Made by a program: the position numbers and the translations under genes. This document shows, in pieces, positions 1-7,659 of a DNA stretch of 8,023 nt. Numbering within the stretch: the first letter of the stretch is position 1; each line of letters begins with the position of its first letter. Below the pieces are notes generated by a model, which was not told where the DNA came from, did not search any database, and saw only the letters and a program-made list of their open reading frames with translations. Source of the stretch: Desulfobacteraceae bacterium (GTDB lineage: Bacteria; Desulfobacterota; Desulfobacteria; Desulfobacterales; Desulfosalsimonadaceae); contig JAABTZ010000124.1 of NCBI GenBank assembly GCA_011389605.1, positions 1 to 8,023 of the forward strand, given 5' to 3'.

Positions 1-665
1 CTATTTTGCAGGGAAAATACCCCTCTGCCGGAAATTTGCAAACAAACGACAGGATCGGATTTAAAAACCTTCCCCCGGTGCCCGCAGGGCTTCCGGCGCA
101 GCTGTTGGAGCGCAGGCCCGACATCCTTGCTGCTGAAGCAGCCCTTCAGGCTGCAAGCGCCAGAATAGGAGTTGCCAGGGCCGCCCGCCTGCCTCAGATA
201 TCTCTTACCGGCAGTTTTGGTTACACCAGCGATGAATTAAACACCTTGCTCAATCCTGCCAGTCAGCTGTGGCAGATTGCCGCCGGCAGCCTCCAGCCTG
301 TTTTTGATGCCGGAAAACGCGCGGCTGCTGAAAAGGCCGCCCGGGCCCGTTATCAGCAGCAGCAGGCCGCTTATGCCGCCACGGTGCTAAAGGCCCTGGC
401 CGAGGTGGAAGATGCCCTGCTTTCGCGCCAGCAGTTAATGGAGCGGCGCAGCCGACTGCTTAACCTGCTTTCCGAATCCGGGGCCACCCTGACATCTGCA
501 CAGGACCGCTACAGACGCGGGCTTGCTTCGTATCTCAACGTGCTTGACGCTCAGCAGTCAAAGTATCAGGCAGAACTTGACCTGATCCAGGCCGAATACT
601 CAATATACAGCAATCGTGTCAGGCTGCACAGGGCCCTTGGCGGCGGCTGGGATCAAATTCAATAA
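1..665 (+). CDS. Outer-membrane factor of an RND efflux system (TolC/NodT-type, OEP family), C-terminal half only
   Basis: This is the outer-membrane channel through which the pump encoded downstream would expel substrate. The reading frame is open from the window edge (first full codon at base 3) to TAA at 663-665, so the true start lies outside the window and only about 220 residues are visible. Typical family members are about 450-490 residues. The stretch ERRPDILAAEAALQAASARIG, followed by ARLPQISLTGSFGY, is the well-known OEP signature at the start of the second repeat. After it come long Ala/Gln/Glu-rich helical segments (the tunnel helices) and the closing RYRRGLASYLNVLDAQQ motif near the end. 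The adaptor gene begins 18 bases after the stop, so this is the first visible gene of an OMF-MFP-RND operon. The N-terminal signal peptide or lipobox cannot be seen. Family call is firm; the specific substrate is unknown. Confidence 0.93.
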   Translation, partial: ILQGKYPSAGNLQTNDRIGFKNLPPVPAGLPAQLLERRPDILAAEAALQAASARIGVARAARLPQISLTGSFGYTSDELNTLLNPASQLWQIAAGSLQPVFDAGKRAAAEKAARARYQQQQAAYAATVLKALAEVEDALLSRQQLMERRSRLLNLLSESGATLTSAQDRYRRGLASYLNVLDAQQSKYQAELDLIQAEYSIYSNRVRLHRALGGGWDQIQ

Positions 666-672
666 ATTTTAC

Positions 673-677
673 AGGGG
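673..677 (+). promoter_or_regulatory. Ribosome-binding site that decides the adaptor start
   Basis: AGGGG lies directly against the ATG at 678 (no spacer) but 6 bases before the ATG at 684. Six bases is a normal Shine-Dalgarno spacing and zero is not. No other purine-rich site lies upstream of 678, so 684 is the better start and the protein would begin MTQKIR. Confidence 0.6.
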
Positions 678-683
678 ATGTCC

Positions 684-1847
684 ATGACGCAGAAAATCCG
701 GGTAATTGTTCAGATTGTGATGATTTTTGTCATAGTAATTGCAGGCGTGGCCGGTTTTTATGTGCTTAAATCAAGCCGCCAGAGCCTGAGTCGCCAGGAA
801 TCGCCGGTGTCCCTGCCTATTGTGCGCACCGTGCCGGTTACAATCGGGGATCTGGATATGGTTATTTCCGGGGAAGGCACGGTACGTCCCCTGGCTGAAG
901 TGCAGGTTGTGCCCCAGGTAAGCGGAAAGATCCTTCAGATATCCCGAGAGCTTGTCAATGGGGGAATCTTTAAAAAAGGCGACCTGCTTTTGGCCATTGA
1001 ACCTGATGATTATGAAATTGCAGCAACCCAGGCCCGAGCGGGCCTGCGGGAGGCTGAAAGCGCCTATCAGAGCGTGCTCCAGGAAAGCCAGGCTGCTGTA
1101 AGCGAATGGAACAGCCTGCATCCCGACACTCAGGCGCCGCCCCTGGTGGCAAGACAGCCCCAGCTCAAAGCCGCCAGGGCCCAGCTCGAAGCCCAGCGGG
1201 CCAATCTGGAAAAGGCCCGCTTAAACCTTGAACGTACAAGAATTTATGCGCCCTTTGACTGCAGGGTCAGTGCCGAGCAGGTTGATGCGGGCCAGTATGT
1301 GGCTCCGGGCCAGAGCCTGGCAACGGTTTATTCCACGGAGGCCGTTGAAATTGTTGTTCCCATGGAAAGCCGGGCGCTGCAATGGCTTGATGTGCCGGGT
1401 TTTACCACGGATCAAAATCAGGGTTCAGAAGTTGATGTGACCGCAGACACCGCTGGCCGCAAAAGCCAGTGGAAGGGCCGGGTAGTTCGGACCCAGGGGA
1501 AAATTAATGAAAATACGCGAATGGTCAGCCTGGTTATACGGGTGAATGATCCCTTTGGAAAAATCCCTCCACTGACAGTGGGCCAGTTTGCCATGGTAGA
1601 GATTTTTGGCCACAAAATAAGCGATGCCACCGTGATCCCTCGGGCTGCATTGCGTGAGCAAAACACTGTCTGGGCAGTTGATCCTCAAGAAAGCCGCCTT
1701 TATATACGCAAAGCGGAAATAGCCCATATCGGTTCCCGGGGAGTGGTTGTGCAAAGCGGTTTAAACCCGGGCGAGCACGTGGCGGTATCTGTTGTCAAGG
1801 CAGTAACAGACGGCATGAAAGTTCAATACGTTGACTCCACCCAATAA
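684..1847 (+). CDS. Periplasmic adaptor (membrane fusion protein, HlyD/AcrA-like) of an RND efflux system
   Basis: This protein would bridge the RND pump and the outer-membrane channel in the periplasm. It has 387 residues from the preferred ATG at 684, or 389 from ATG 678; positions below use the longer form. A hydrophobic N-terminal helix at about 8-30 (VQIVMIFVIVIAGVAGFYVL) has no lipobox cysteine, so it is likely a membrane anchor and not a lipoprotein signal. The first half of the biotinyl-lipoyl domain is at about 74-110 (VVPQVSGKILQI and KKGDLLLAIEPDDYE). An Ala/Glu/Gln/Arg-rich alpha-hairpin follows at about 112-187. The second lipoyl half and beta-barrel start at about 188 (RTRIYAPFDCRVSAEQVDAGQYV). 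The membrane-proximal domain ends near 380. Length is normal for the family. It lies 18 bases after the channel gene and 9 bases before the pump gene, so co-transcription and co-assembly are inferred. Confidence 0.93.
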   Translation: MTQKIRVIVQIVMIFVIVIAGVAGFYVLKSSRQSLSRQESPVSLPIVRTVPVTIGDLDMVISGEGTVRPLAEVQVVPQVSGKILQISRELVNGGIFKKGDLLLAIEPDDYEIAATQARAGLREAESAYQSVLQESQAAVSEWNSLHPDTQAPPLVARQPQLKAARAQLEAQRANLEKARLNLERTRIYAPFDCRVSAEQVDAGQYVAPGQSLATVYSTEAVEIVVPMESRALQWLDVPGFTTDQNQGSEVDVTADTAGRKSQWKGRVVRTQGKINENTRMVSLVIRVNDPFGKIPPLTVGQFAMVEIFGHKISDATVIPRAALREQNTVWAVDPQESRLYIRKAEIAHIGSRGVVVQSGLNPGEHVAVSVVKAVTDGMKVQYVDSTQ

Positions 1848-1856
1848 GGATGCTCC

Positions 1857-4800
1857 ATGAAAACAGTTGTCTCATGGTTTGCCGGCAATCACGTGGCAGC
1901 CAATCTGCTTATGCTTTTTATACTCGTGGCCGGGGTGCTTATTGCCACTGATATAAAGCTTGAGATTTTTCCTGAAACCGCCCTGGATAAAGTCAGCATT
2001 ACCGTTGTCTATCCGGGCGCCTCTCCGGCCGAGGTTGAGGAAGGCGTGATTCGGCGCATTGAGGAAAATGTGGCCGGCATCGAGGGAATCAAGCGTATCG
2101 ATTCCGTGGCAAGGGAAGGGCTGGGCAGTGTTACCATAGAGGTAATGAAGGGCTGGGATATTAAAAAACTGCTCGATGATGTCAAGTCAGAGGTCGACCG
2201 GATAACCACTTTGCCCGTGGAGGCCGAAAAACCAGAAGTAAGGGAAGTCACCAGGCGCATCCAGGTTATCAGCGTGGCTGTTTATGGGGATGTATCCGAG
2301 CTGACCATCAAGGAGCTGGCCCAGAGTGTAAAGGATGATTTGACAAATCTGCCCGGAGTCACCCAGGCTGACGTTGCTGCTGTTCGGGGCAATGAAATAC
2401 ACATTGAAATCTCAGAGCAGACCCTTCGCAAATACGGCCTGACCCTGGCGGCGGTGGCCGATGCCGTGGCCCTAAGCAGCCTGGATTTACCTGCAGGAAG
2501 CGTTAAGGCCAGGGAAGGCGAGGTTTTGATCCGGGCAAAGGGCCGCCTGTACCACGCAGGCGAGTACCGAGACATTCCAGTGATTACCCGTCCCGACGGC
2601 ACCAGGATTACCGTGGGACAGATCGGCACGCTTAAGGAGGGCTTTGCCGATGTGGACATGACATCGCGGTTTCAGGGCCAGCAGGCCGGCATCATAAACG
2701 TTTACAGGGTGGCTGATCAAAGTGCGCTAAACGTTGCTGAAAAGGTAAGGGATTATGTAAGCGGTCTGCGCCCATCTCTTCCGTATGGTGTGGGAATTGA
2801 TTATTACCAGGATATGTCCACCATTTTAAAAAGCCGCATTCAGCTTCTTAGCAAGAACATGTTTTTCGGTCTGACCCTGGTCAGTCTGCTTCTGGCCCTG
2901 TTTTTAAATGTCCGCCTGGCATTCTGGGTCACCCTTGGCATTCCGATCAGTTTTGCCTTCGGCCTTATGCTTTTGCCCTATTATGACGTTTCCATAAACA
3001 TGATGTCCCTGTTTGCCTTTATCATGGTGCTTGGCATAGTGGTCGACGACGCCATCATAGTGGGGGAAAACGTATTTCGAAAACAAGAAGAGGGCATGGG
3101 CCGGCTTGAGGCTTCCGTGGAAGGCACCCTTGAGGTGGGCCGGCCGGTTATTTTTTCAGTTCTTACCACAATGGTGGCTTTTGCGCCTTTGCTTACCACC
3201 GGCGGTACCATGGGCAATCTTACCCGCAACATACCCATTGTAGTGATCCTTGTGCTGCTGGGATCTTTAATTGAATCCCTGCTTATTCTGCCATGCCACC
3301 TTGCAAGAAGCCGGGCTTCGGGCCGGCGCCAGAAGCCCAAGCGCATGACCCGGGTCCTTAACTGGGTTGTTGCAAAACCCTATCACTGGATCGTGGAAAC
3401 CTGCATCCGATGGCGTTATGCCACCATCGCGGCAAGCTTTGCGGTCCTTTTGCTTACCTTAGGGCTGTGGAATGCGGGTATAATAAAGTTTGTGTTTTTT
3501 CCCAAGGTGGAAGGCGATGTTTTGCAGTGCATGATCACCATGCCCGCTGGTACTCCCATGGAAAGAACTGTTGAAGTGGTGCGTCATGTGGAGAAAACAG
3601 CCGAGGAAATGCTTGCCCGACACGATAAGCGCCGGCCCGACGATGCCCCGCCGCTGCTGGATCACACCGCCTCGGTCATTGGAGTTCATTTTGGCAACCG
3701 TGGGGCAGCAGGCGATTCAGGCGGGCATCTGGCACATGTGTTTGTCCAGCTGCTGGAAGGCGAGAAACGAGATATCAGTGCCCTTTCTTTAAGCAACCAG
3801 TGGCGGGATCGTGTGGGAAATATTGCCGATGCCGAGTCTCTGGTGTTTAAAAGCGAAATCCATAGTGCCGGCAACCCGGTGGAAGTTCATTTGTCCATGG
3901 ACGACCATGAGCTGCTCCTGGAGGCTGCAGACTCATTGAAAAAGGAGCTGGAAAGCTTTTCCGGGGTTTTTGACATAACTGACAGCTTTCTGCCAGGAAA
4001 AATGGAAATGCAGCTTGCCTTAAAACCCGAGGCCGCCGATCTTGGGTTAAGGCTTGGGGATCTGGCCCGGCAGGTGCGCCACGCTTTTTACGGGGCAGAG
4101 GCCCTGCGTTTTCAGCGGGACAAAAATGAGGTCAAGGTTCTGGTGCGCTATCCCGAAGATCAGCGCCGGTCCCTTGACAATGTGGAGCAGATGCGCATAC
4201 GCACACCTGCCGGCTACGAGGTGCCGTTTTCCCATGTTGCGGAAGTTAAAATGGACCGTGGCTATGCAAGCATTGAAAGGGCTCAGCGTCAGCGGGTCAT
4301 AAAGATCATCGCTGATGTCAACGAGCAGGTCACCAATGCCAACGAGGTTCGCACGGATCTGGTGGGGGATTTTTTGCCCGATCTTCAGAACCGTTTTTCG
4401 GGTCTTCGCTACAGTATTGAAGGCGAGGGGCAGGAGCAGGCCGAAACCCTGGGGGATGTAAAAAAAGGCTTTACCATTGCTCTTTTTTGCATATATGTGC
4501 TGCTGGCCGTGCCCTTCCGTTCTTTTTCACAGCCGTTTATGGTCATGCTGGCCATTCCTTTCGGCATGGTGGGAGCTGTTATGGGCCATCTGATTATGGG
4601 TTATAATATCAGCGTGATAAGCCTTTTCGGCATGGTGGGCCTGGCCGGTGTGGTGGTCAACGATTCCCTTGTTCTGGTTGACCGGATCAATCAGAATTAT
4701 CGCAACCATGGCTTTGATGTGCACGAGGCGGTCATTGAAGCCGGAAAAATTAGATTCAGGGCCGTTATTCTTACGTCACTTACCACTTTTGGAGGTCTGA

Positions 4801-4994
4801 CGCCCATGCTGCTGGAAAAAAGCCTTCAGGCCAGGTTTTTAATTCCAATGGCCATCAGCCTGGGGTTTGGAGTGCTTTTTGCCACCATTGTCACACTTAT
4901 TCTGGTGCCGTGTTTTTACATGATTTTAGATGATATCCACCGGATCATGGACAGGCTTGGCATGGATATGCAGCTGCCTGCTGCCGGAACCTGA
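1857..4994 (+). CDS. RND efflux pump, inner-membrane permease (AcrB-like, hydrophobe/amphiphile type)
   Basis: This is the proton-driven inner-membrane transporter of the tripartite system. The product is 1045 residues, matching the roughly 1050 of AcrB. ATG 1857 is preceded by AAGGA at 1846-1850 with a 6-base spacer. TM1 lies at about 11-31, followed by a first large periplasmic porter/docking region. TM2-TM6 begin at about 334, and TM4 carries GIVVDDAIIVGEN with the proton-relay pair D397/D398. A second cluster starts with TM7 at about 521-541, followed by the second periplasmic region. A Gly-rich segment at about 609-625 corresponds to the AcrB switch-loop region. TM8-TM12 begin at about 870. 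The VDDAI motif fits the hydrophobe/amphiphile side and not the CusA/CzcA metal side. The position equivalent to AcrB K940 is N935 (GVVVNDSLVLVD), while a threonine equivalent to T978 is kept (T973). I recall this Asn variant from an RND subfamily common in deltaproteobacteria. The 3' end overlaps the convergent aminopeptidase gene by 50 bases. Substrate unknown. Confidence 0.95.
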   Translation: MKTVVSWFAGNHVAANLLMLFILVAGVLIATDIKLEIFPETALDKVSITVVYPGASPAEVEEGVIRRIEENVAGIEGIKRIDSVAREGLGSVTIEVMKGWDIKKLLDDVKSEVDRITTLPVEAEKPEVREVTRRIQVISVAVYGDVSELTIKELAQSVKDDLTNLPGVTQADVAAVRGNEIHIEISEQTLRKYGLTLAAVADAVALSSLDLPAGSVKAREGEVLIRAKGRLYHAGEYRDIPVITRPDGTRITVGQIGTLKEGFADVDMTSRFQGQQAGIINVYRVADQSALNVAEKVRDYVSGLRPSLPYGVGIDYYQDMSTILKSRIQLLSKNMFFGLTLVSLLLALFLNVRLAFWVTLGIPISFAFGLMLLPYYDVSINMMSLFAFIMVLGIVVDDAIIVGENVFRKQEEGMGRLEASVEGTLEVGRPVIFSVLTTMVAFAPLLTTGGTMGNLTRNIPIVVILVLLGSLIESLLILPCHLARSRASGRRQKPKRMTRVLNWVVAKPYHWIVETCIRWRYATIAASFAVLLLTLGLWNAGIIKFVFFPKVEGDVLQCMITMPAGTPMERTVEVVRHVEKTAEEMLARHDKRRPDDAPPLLDHTASVIGVHFGNRGAAGDSGGHLAHVFVQLLEGEKRDISALSLSNQWRDRVGNIADAESLVFKSEIHSAGNPVEVHLSMDDHELLLEAADSLKKELESFSGVFDITDSFLPGKMEMQLALKPEAADLGLRLGDLARQVRHAFYGAEALRFQRDKNEVKVLVRYPEDQRRSLDNVEQMRIRTPAGYEVPFSHVAEVKMDRGYASIERAQRQRVIKIIADVNEQVTNANEVRTDLVGDFLPDLQNRFSGLRYSIEGEGQEQAETLGDVKKGFTIALFCIYVLLAVPFRSFSQPFMVMLAIPFGMVGAVMGHLIMGYNISVISLFGMVGLAGVVVNDSLVLVDRINQNYRNHGFDVHEAVIEAGKIRFRAVILTSLTTFGGLTPMLLEKSLQARFLIPMAISLGFGVLFATIVTLILVPCFYMILDDIHRIMDRLGMDMQLPAAGT

Positions 4995-7473
4995 GATTAA
5001 CTTCAAGTTTTTCCAGAGACATTGCAATGGCGTCTGCAGCAGGCGGGTTTTGCTTGAGACGCTGCCTGAACCATGAAAAGACAGCATCAGGCTGGAGAAG
5101 TCCGCAGACCGGCACCATGGAGGTGATGATGCGTTCATGGATGATTGGATGGATTTCGTCGAAATATGTCCCGCCGGCAGTGTACCAGTCCCACAGAAGG
5201 GGCACTGCTGAGGGGTTCCGGGCCATCTGGGCAACAGGTACGAACTTGTTGCGTTCCGGGACGGTTTTAAGGGTATAGTCAAGAGCTTTCTTAATTATTT
5301 CAGGCCTGGAAAAGCAGCCGACCGCACGCAGACAGTTTAGCCTGTCCTGTTCGGAATCCGTGCTTTCCATGCGCCGGACAAACCATTCAAAGACTTTCTC
5401 GTCGCCATGCCACGCCCCTGCCTGCATTATTCCCCGCAGAATGTCGGGATGCACAGGGTGCCCGTTTAAGAGCTGTTCAAACTCTTTGAGCGCCTCTGTA
5501 ACCGGCTGTGAAAGATCAAGAACTGCAGCCTGCCAGAAAAGATTATTTCTTGCCCGAAGCCGGTCATGGGGTTCATCGGAGGCTGGCTGGCATCCCATGG
5601 ACTCAAAGGCCGGGCCCAGATGGCGTACGGCTTCTTTGAGTACGGCCTGCCGGGCGGGCCCGTCTGTTATCAGCATGAAGTCGTGTAAGTGGGCCATTTT
5701 GCCTGAAAGGGGCAGGGCTGATTCTTCAGTTTCCAGGCAGGCCTGCAGTTTAAGATATTCGGATAAATCCATGCGGCATGCAAGGGTTACAGCAAACATA
5801 TCGCTTTCTAACCCCCAGCGGTCAATGGAAGGCAGTGTTTTGTCTGCGGCCATGGCCATCAGCTGTTTCAGATTCTCTTTGTCCTGGTACATGGTACGGT
5901 AAAAACCGGTATGCAAGTCATTTATTTTATAGGCGTGGATATTTTCATCCATATCCATTGTCATCTCGGGCGTATCCATGAGAATGGTCTTTGTCGTGTC
6001 TGCCCCGGAAGAATCAAAAAACCGGATGGTAAGCGGAATTGGCCAGACACTGGATTCCGTGCCGGATGCTGGAAGATATGTAAAGCGCTGCTGAACAAGT
6101 TTTAGCTGGTTGCCGGTCCGGCAGGCACAGACCAGAGGATGGCCGGCTGTGGTGACCCATTTTTCCATGATGTGGCCGATGGGCTTGCCCGATGCGGTCT
6201 CCATTGCAGACCACAGATCTTTGCTGCCTGTGCATCCGTAGGCATGCTTTTTAAGATAGCGCTGCAAGGCGGCTTCAAATTCCTGCTTTCCCATATAACC
6301 CCTGATCTGCCTCAGGATGCTGCCGCCCTTGGAGTAGATAATCGGTGCAGTGGCGCTGTTTATAACCACATGGCTTCCGCCGGGAATTTCTATGGCAGTT
6401 GTCTCCCTCAGGCTATCGCGGTTTAAGGCCGGGGCTGTCTGGGATTCAAGAAATTCTTCCCATACATGCCAGCTGCTGTGGTGGGCATCTACCACCTGGT
6501 AGGCGAAAAACGTGGCAAAGCTTTCATTGAGCCACAGATACTTCCAGTCCTCGGGAGTTACAAGATTGCCGAACCATTGATGGACAATTTCATGGGCAAT
6601 TACTTCGCAGATTCGTTCCTCGCCGTCAGCTGCCGTGTTTTGCGTATCAAATAGCAGCAGGTTTTCCCGGAAAGTAATAGCCCCCCAGTTTTCCATGGCT
6701 CCAAAGGCAAAATCCGGCACCGCAATAAGGTCTATCTTGGGAAGGGGATAGGGGGTTGCAAAGCAGGTTTCACAGTATTTCAGTGCTTTTCTGGCAAAGG
6801 CCAGGCCGTAACGGATATTTTCTTCCATTCCGGGCAGCACCGCAGCCCGAATGCGCCGGTCAAGCTCGTCGGTTATAAGGCTGAAAGGACCGAAACCAAA
6901 AAAGACAAGATATGTTGACATGACAGGCGTTTTTTCAAAAATAACCCGTTTTTTTCCGCCGGGTTGAGCAACTTCGGATTTTACCGGCATGTTGCCCACC
7001 GCAGTCAGGCCCTTGTCAATTATTATTTCAATTGTAAAATCCGCTTTGTAAAGGGGATGATCCATGCAGGCAAAAGCCCTGCGGGCATCTGATTCCTGAA
7101 ACTGGGTGACAGCGATGCTCCGGCTGACGCCTTCATGCCTGTGGGTGCTGTGATAGAACCCTGCCATCCGCGACTGAATCTTGCCATAATAGTCGATTTT
7201 AATTTCAAGATCACCGGAAACAGGCTCTGGCAGCCAGATCTGTATTTCTTCCTTGTCCGGATCAACACAGAACCGGCAGTTTTTCCAGTTTTCACCGGTT
7301 TTCAGACTGCATGTGCCTGGTGCCAGATCCAGGCAATTGAGCCAAACGCATTCAACGGGCTCATGGGTCTTTGCCTGCAGCATAAGGGTTGCGGAAAAGT
7401 CCTGGCTGTCAAGATCCGGACTTAATTGCAAATGATAGTGCACAGGAGTTATGAGGGCGTTTTTTGATAACAT
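4945..7473 (-). CDS. M1-family zinc aminopeptidase (puromycin-sensitive/ERAP-like)
   Basis: The enzyme would remove N-terminal residues from peptides in the cytosol; no signal peptide is visible. The start is ATG at 7473-7471, giving 842 residues beginning MLSKNALITPVHYHLQL, which is where family homology begins. The frame stays open upstream to a TTG at 7560, but those 29 extra residues look like untranslated leader. The N-terminal beta domain spans about 1-190 and contains TQFQESDARRAFACMDHP at 123-140. The catalytic domain carries the exopeptidase motif GAMEN at 258-262, the zinc site HEIVH at 294-298 with the third ligand E317 (HEXXH-X18-E, in NESFA), and the catalytic tyrosine Y380 in IIYSKGG. 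A beta-sandwich at about 430-530 and a helical ERAP1_C-like part to the C-terminus follow. Length and domain order are complete. The usual CFDEP motif reads CMDHP here (H139 for Glu). It runs convergent to the pump gene; no functional link to efflux is evident. Confidence 0.95.
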   Translation of the reverse strand: MLSKNALITPVHYHLQLSPDLDSQDFSATLMLQAKTHEPVECVWLNCLDLAPGTCSLKTGENWKNCRFCVDPDKEEIQIWLPEPVSGDLEIKIDYYGKIQSRMAGFYHSTHRHEGVSRSIAVTQFQESDARRAFACMDHPLYKADFTIEIIIDKGLTAVGNMPVKSEVAQPGGKKRVIFEKTPVMSTYLVFFGFGPFSLITDELDRRIRAAVLPGMEENIRYGLAFARKALKYCETCFATPYPLPKIDLIAVPDFAFGAMENWGAITFRENLLLFDTQNTAADGEERICEVIAHEIVHQWFGNLVTPEDWKYLWLNESFATFFAYQVVDAHHSSWHVWEEFLESQTAPALNRDSLRETTAIEIPGGSHVVINSATAPIIYSKGGSILRQIRGYMGKQEFEAALQRYLKKHAYGCTGSKDLWSAMETASGKPIGHIMEKWVTTAGHPLVCACRTGNQLKLVQQRFTYLPASGTESSVWPIPLTIRFFDSSGADTTKTILMDTPEMTMDMDENIHAYKINDLHTGFYRTMYQDKENLKQLMAMAADKTLPSIDRWGLESDMFAVTLACRMDLSEYLKLQACLETEESALPLSGKMAHLHDFMLITDGPARQAVLKEAVRHLGPAFESMGCQPASDEPHDRLRARNNLFWQAAVLDLSQPVTEALKEFEQLLNGHPVHPDILRGIMQAGAWHGDEKVFEWFVRRMESTDSEQDRLNCLRAVGCFSRPEIIKKALDYTLKTVPERNKFVPVAQMARNPSAVPLLWDWYTAGGTYFDEIHPIIHERIITSMVPVCGLLQPDAVFSWFRQRLKQNPPAADAIAMSLEKLEVNLRFRQQAAAYPCQACP

Positions 7474-7485
7474 GTTTCTGTAATG

Positions 7486-7490
7486 TCCTT
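7486..7490 (-). promoter_or_regulatory. Ribosome-binding site of the aminopeptidase gene
   Basis: On the - strand AAGGA precedes the ATG at 7473 with a 12-base spacer, longer than ideal but usable. The alternative TTG start at 7560 has no comparable purine-rich site before it. This supports starting the protein at 7473. Confidence 0.5.
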
Positions 7491-7498
7491 TCTGTTTC

Positions 7499-7517
7499 CG
7501 GCAGGTCTGCCGTTTTT
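7499..7517. promoter_or_regulatory. GC hairpin CGGCA-GGTC-TGCCG with T5 on the + strand
   Basis: Bases 7499-7503 and 7508-7512 form a perfect 5-bp GC-rich stem around a 4-base loop, followed on the + strand by TTTTT (7513-7517). Read on +, this looks like a short intrinsic terminator that would stop antisense transcription running out of the aminopeptidase gene before the PilZ-like gene. Read on -, it lies in the aminopeptidase 5' leader, 9 bases upstream of its AAGGA ribosome-binding site, and could affect translation. The stem is short, so either role is tentative. Confidence 0.35.
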
Positions 7518-7530
7518 CTGAATTTTTTGC

Positions 7531-7560
7531 AGCATACACATGGATGATCCAGAGAATCAA
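7531..7560 (-). promoter_or_regulatory. Candidate sigma70-type promoter for the aminopeptidase gene
   Basis: On the - strand TTGATT (7560-7555) and TATGCT (7536-7531) are separated by 18 bases, each matching the consensus at four of six positions. Transcription would begin near 7524 and give a leader of about 50 bases that includes the GC hairpin and the ribosome-binding site. This is a weak match, and an alternative extended -10 lies at 7660-7668. Confidence 0.3.
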
Positions 7561-7569
7561 GCTTGATGA

Positions 7570-7595
7570 GCCTGTAAAAAGTCTTTTTTAAAGGC
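7570..7595. repeat. 26-base imperfect inverted repeat (A/T-rich hairpin)
   Basis: GCCT at 7570-7573 pairs with AGGC at 7592-7595. After one mismatch, TAAAAA at 7575-7580 pairs with TTTTTA at 7585-7590 around a GTCT loop. It is not followed by a T-tract on either strand, so it is not an evident terminator. It directly abuts the TTAAGT repeat block, and together they look like one intergenic element. Confidence 0.55.
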
Positions 7596-7596
7596 A

Positions 7597-7627
7597 GTGT
7601 TAAGTTTTAAGTGATTAAGTGTTAAGT
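7597..7627. repeat. Four phased TTAAGT repeats
   Basis: TTAAGT occurs at 7600, 7607, 7615 and 7622, a spacing of 7, 8 and 7 bases. The outer copies share the longer word GTGTTAAGT (7597-7605 and 7619-7627). The block lies in the non-coding spacer. It could be a short tandem array or part of a dispersed intergenic repeat. The spacing is not a helical turn, so a set of binding sites on one DNA face is less likely. Confidence 0.7.
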
Positions 7628-7659
7628 AAAATCAGGAAGTTATTTTTTATTATTTGGCG

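Noticed and set aside
771..1121. A 116-codon open frame on the - strand inside the adaptor gene
   Set aside because: It is antisense to the conserved lipoyl and hairpin region of the adaptor, with no domain and no promoter or ribosome-binding site support.
1857..4994. Heavy-metal (CusA/CzcA) type RND pump
   Set aside because: The TM4 motif is the VDDAI type of hydrophobe/amphiphile pumps, and the adaptor and channel lack the Met/His-rich metal-binding segments expected of a metal system.
4995..5060. Terminator after the pump gene
   Set aside because: I looked for a GC stem followed by a T-tract on both strands around the convergent stops and found only short symmetric words such as CAGCTG.
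5360..5902. A 180-codon open frame on the + strand inside the aminopeptidase gene
   Set aside because: It is fully antisense to a strongly conserved M1 coding region, has no recognisable domain, and has Ser/Arg/Cys-rich composition typical of a shadow frame.
7474..7560. N-terminal extension of the aminopeptidase from a TTG start at 7560
   Set aside because: The 29 extra residues do not resemble the family N-terminus, no ribosome-binding site precedes the TTG, and the segment overlaps a candidate promoter and the leader hairpin. The hydrophobic start MILWIIHVYA is too short and lacks a convincing cleavage site to be a signal peptide.
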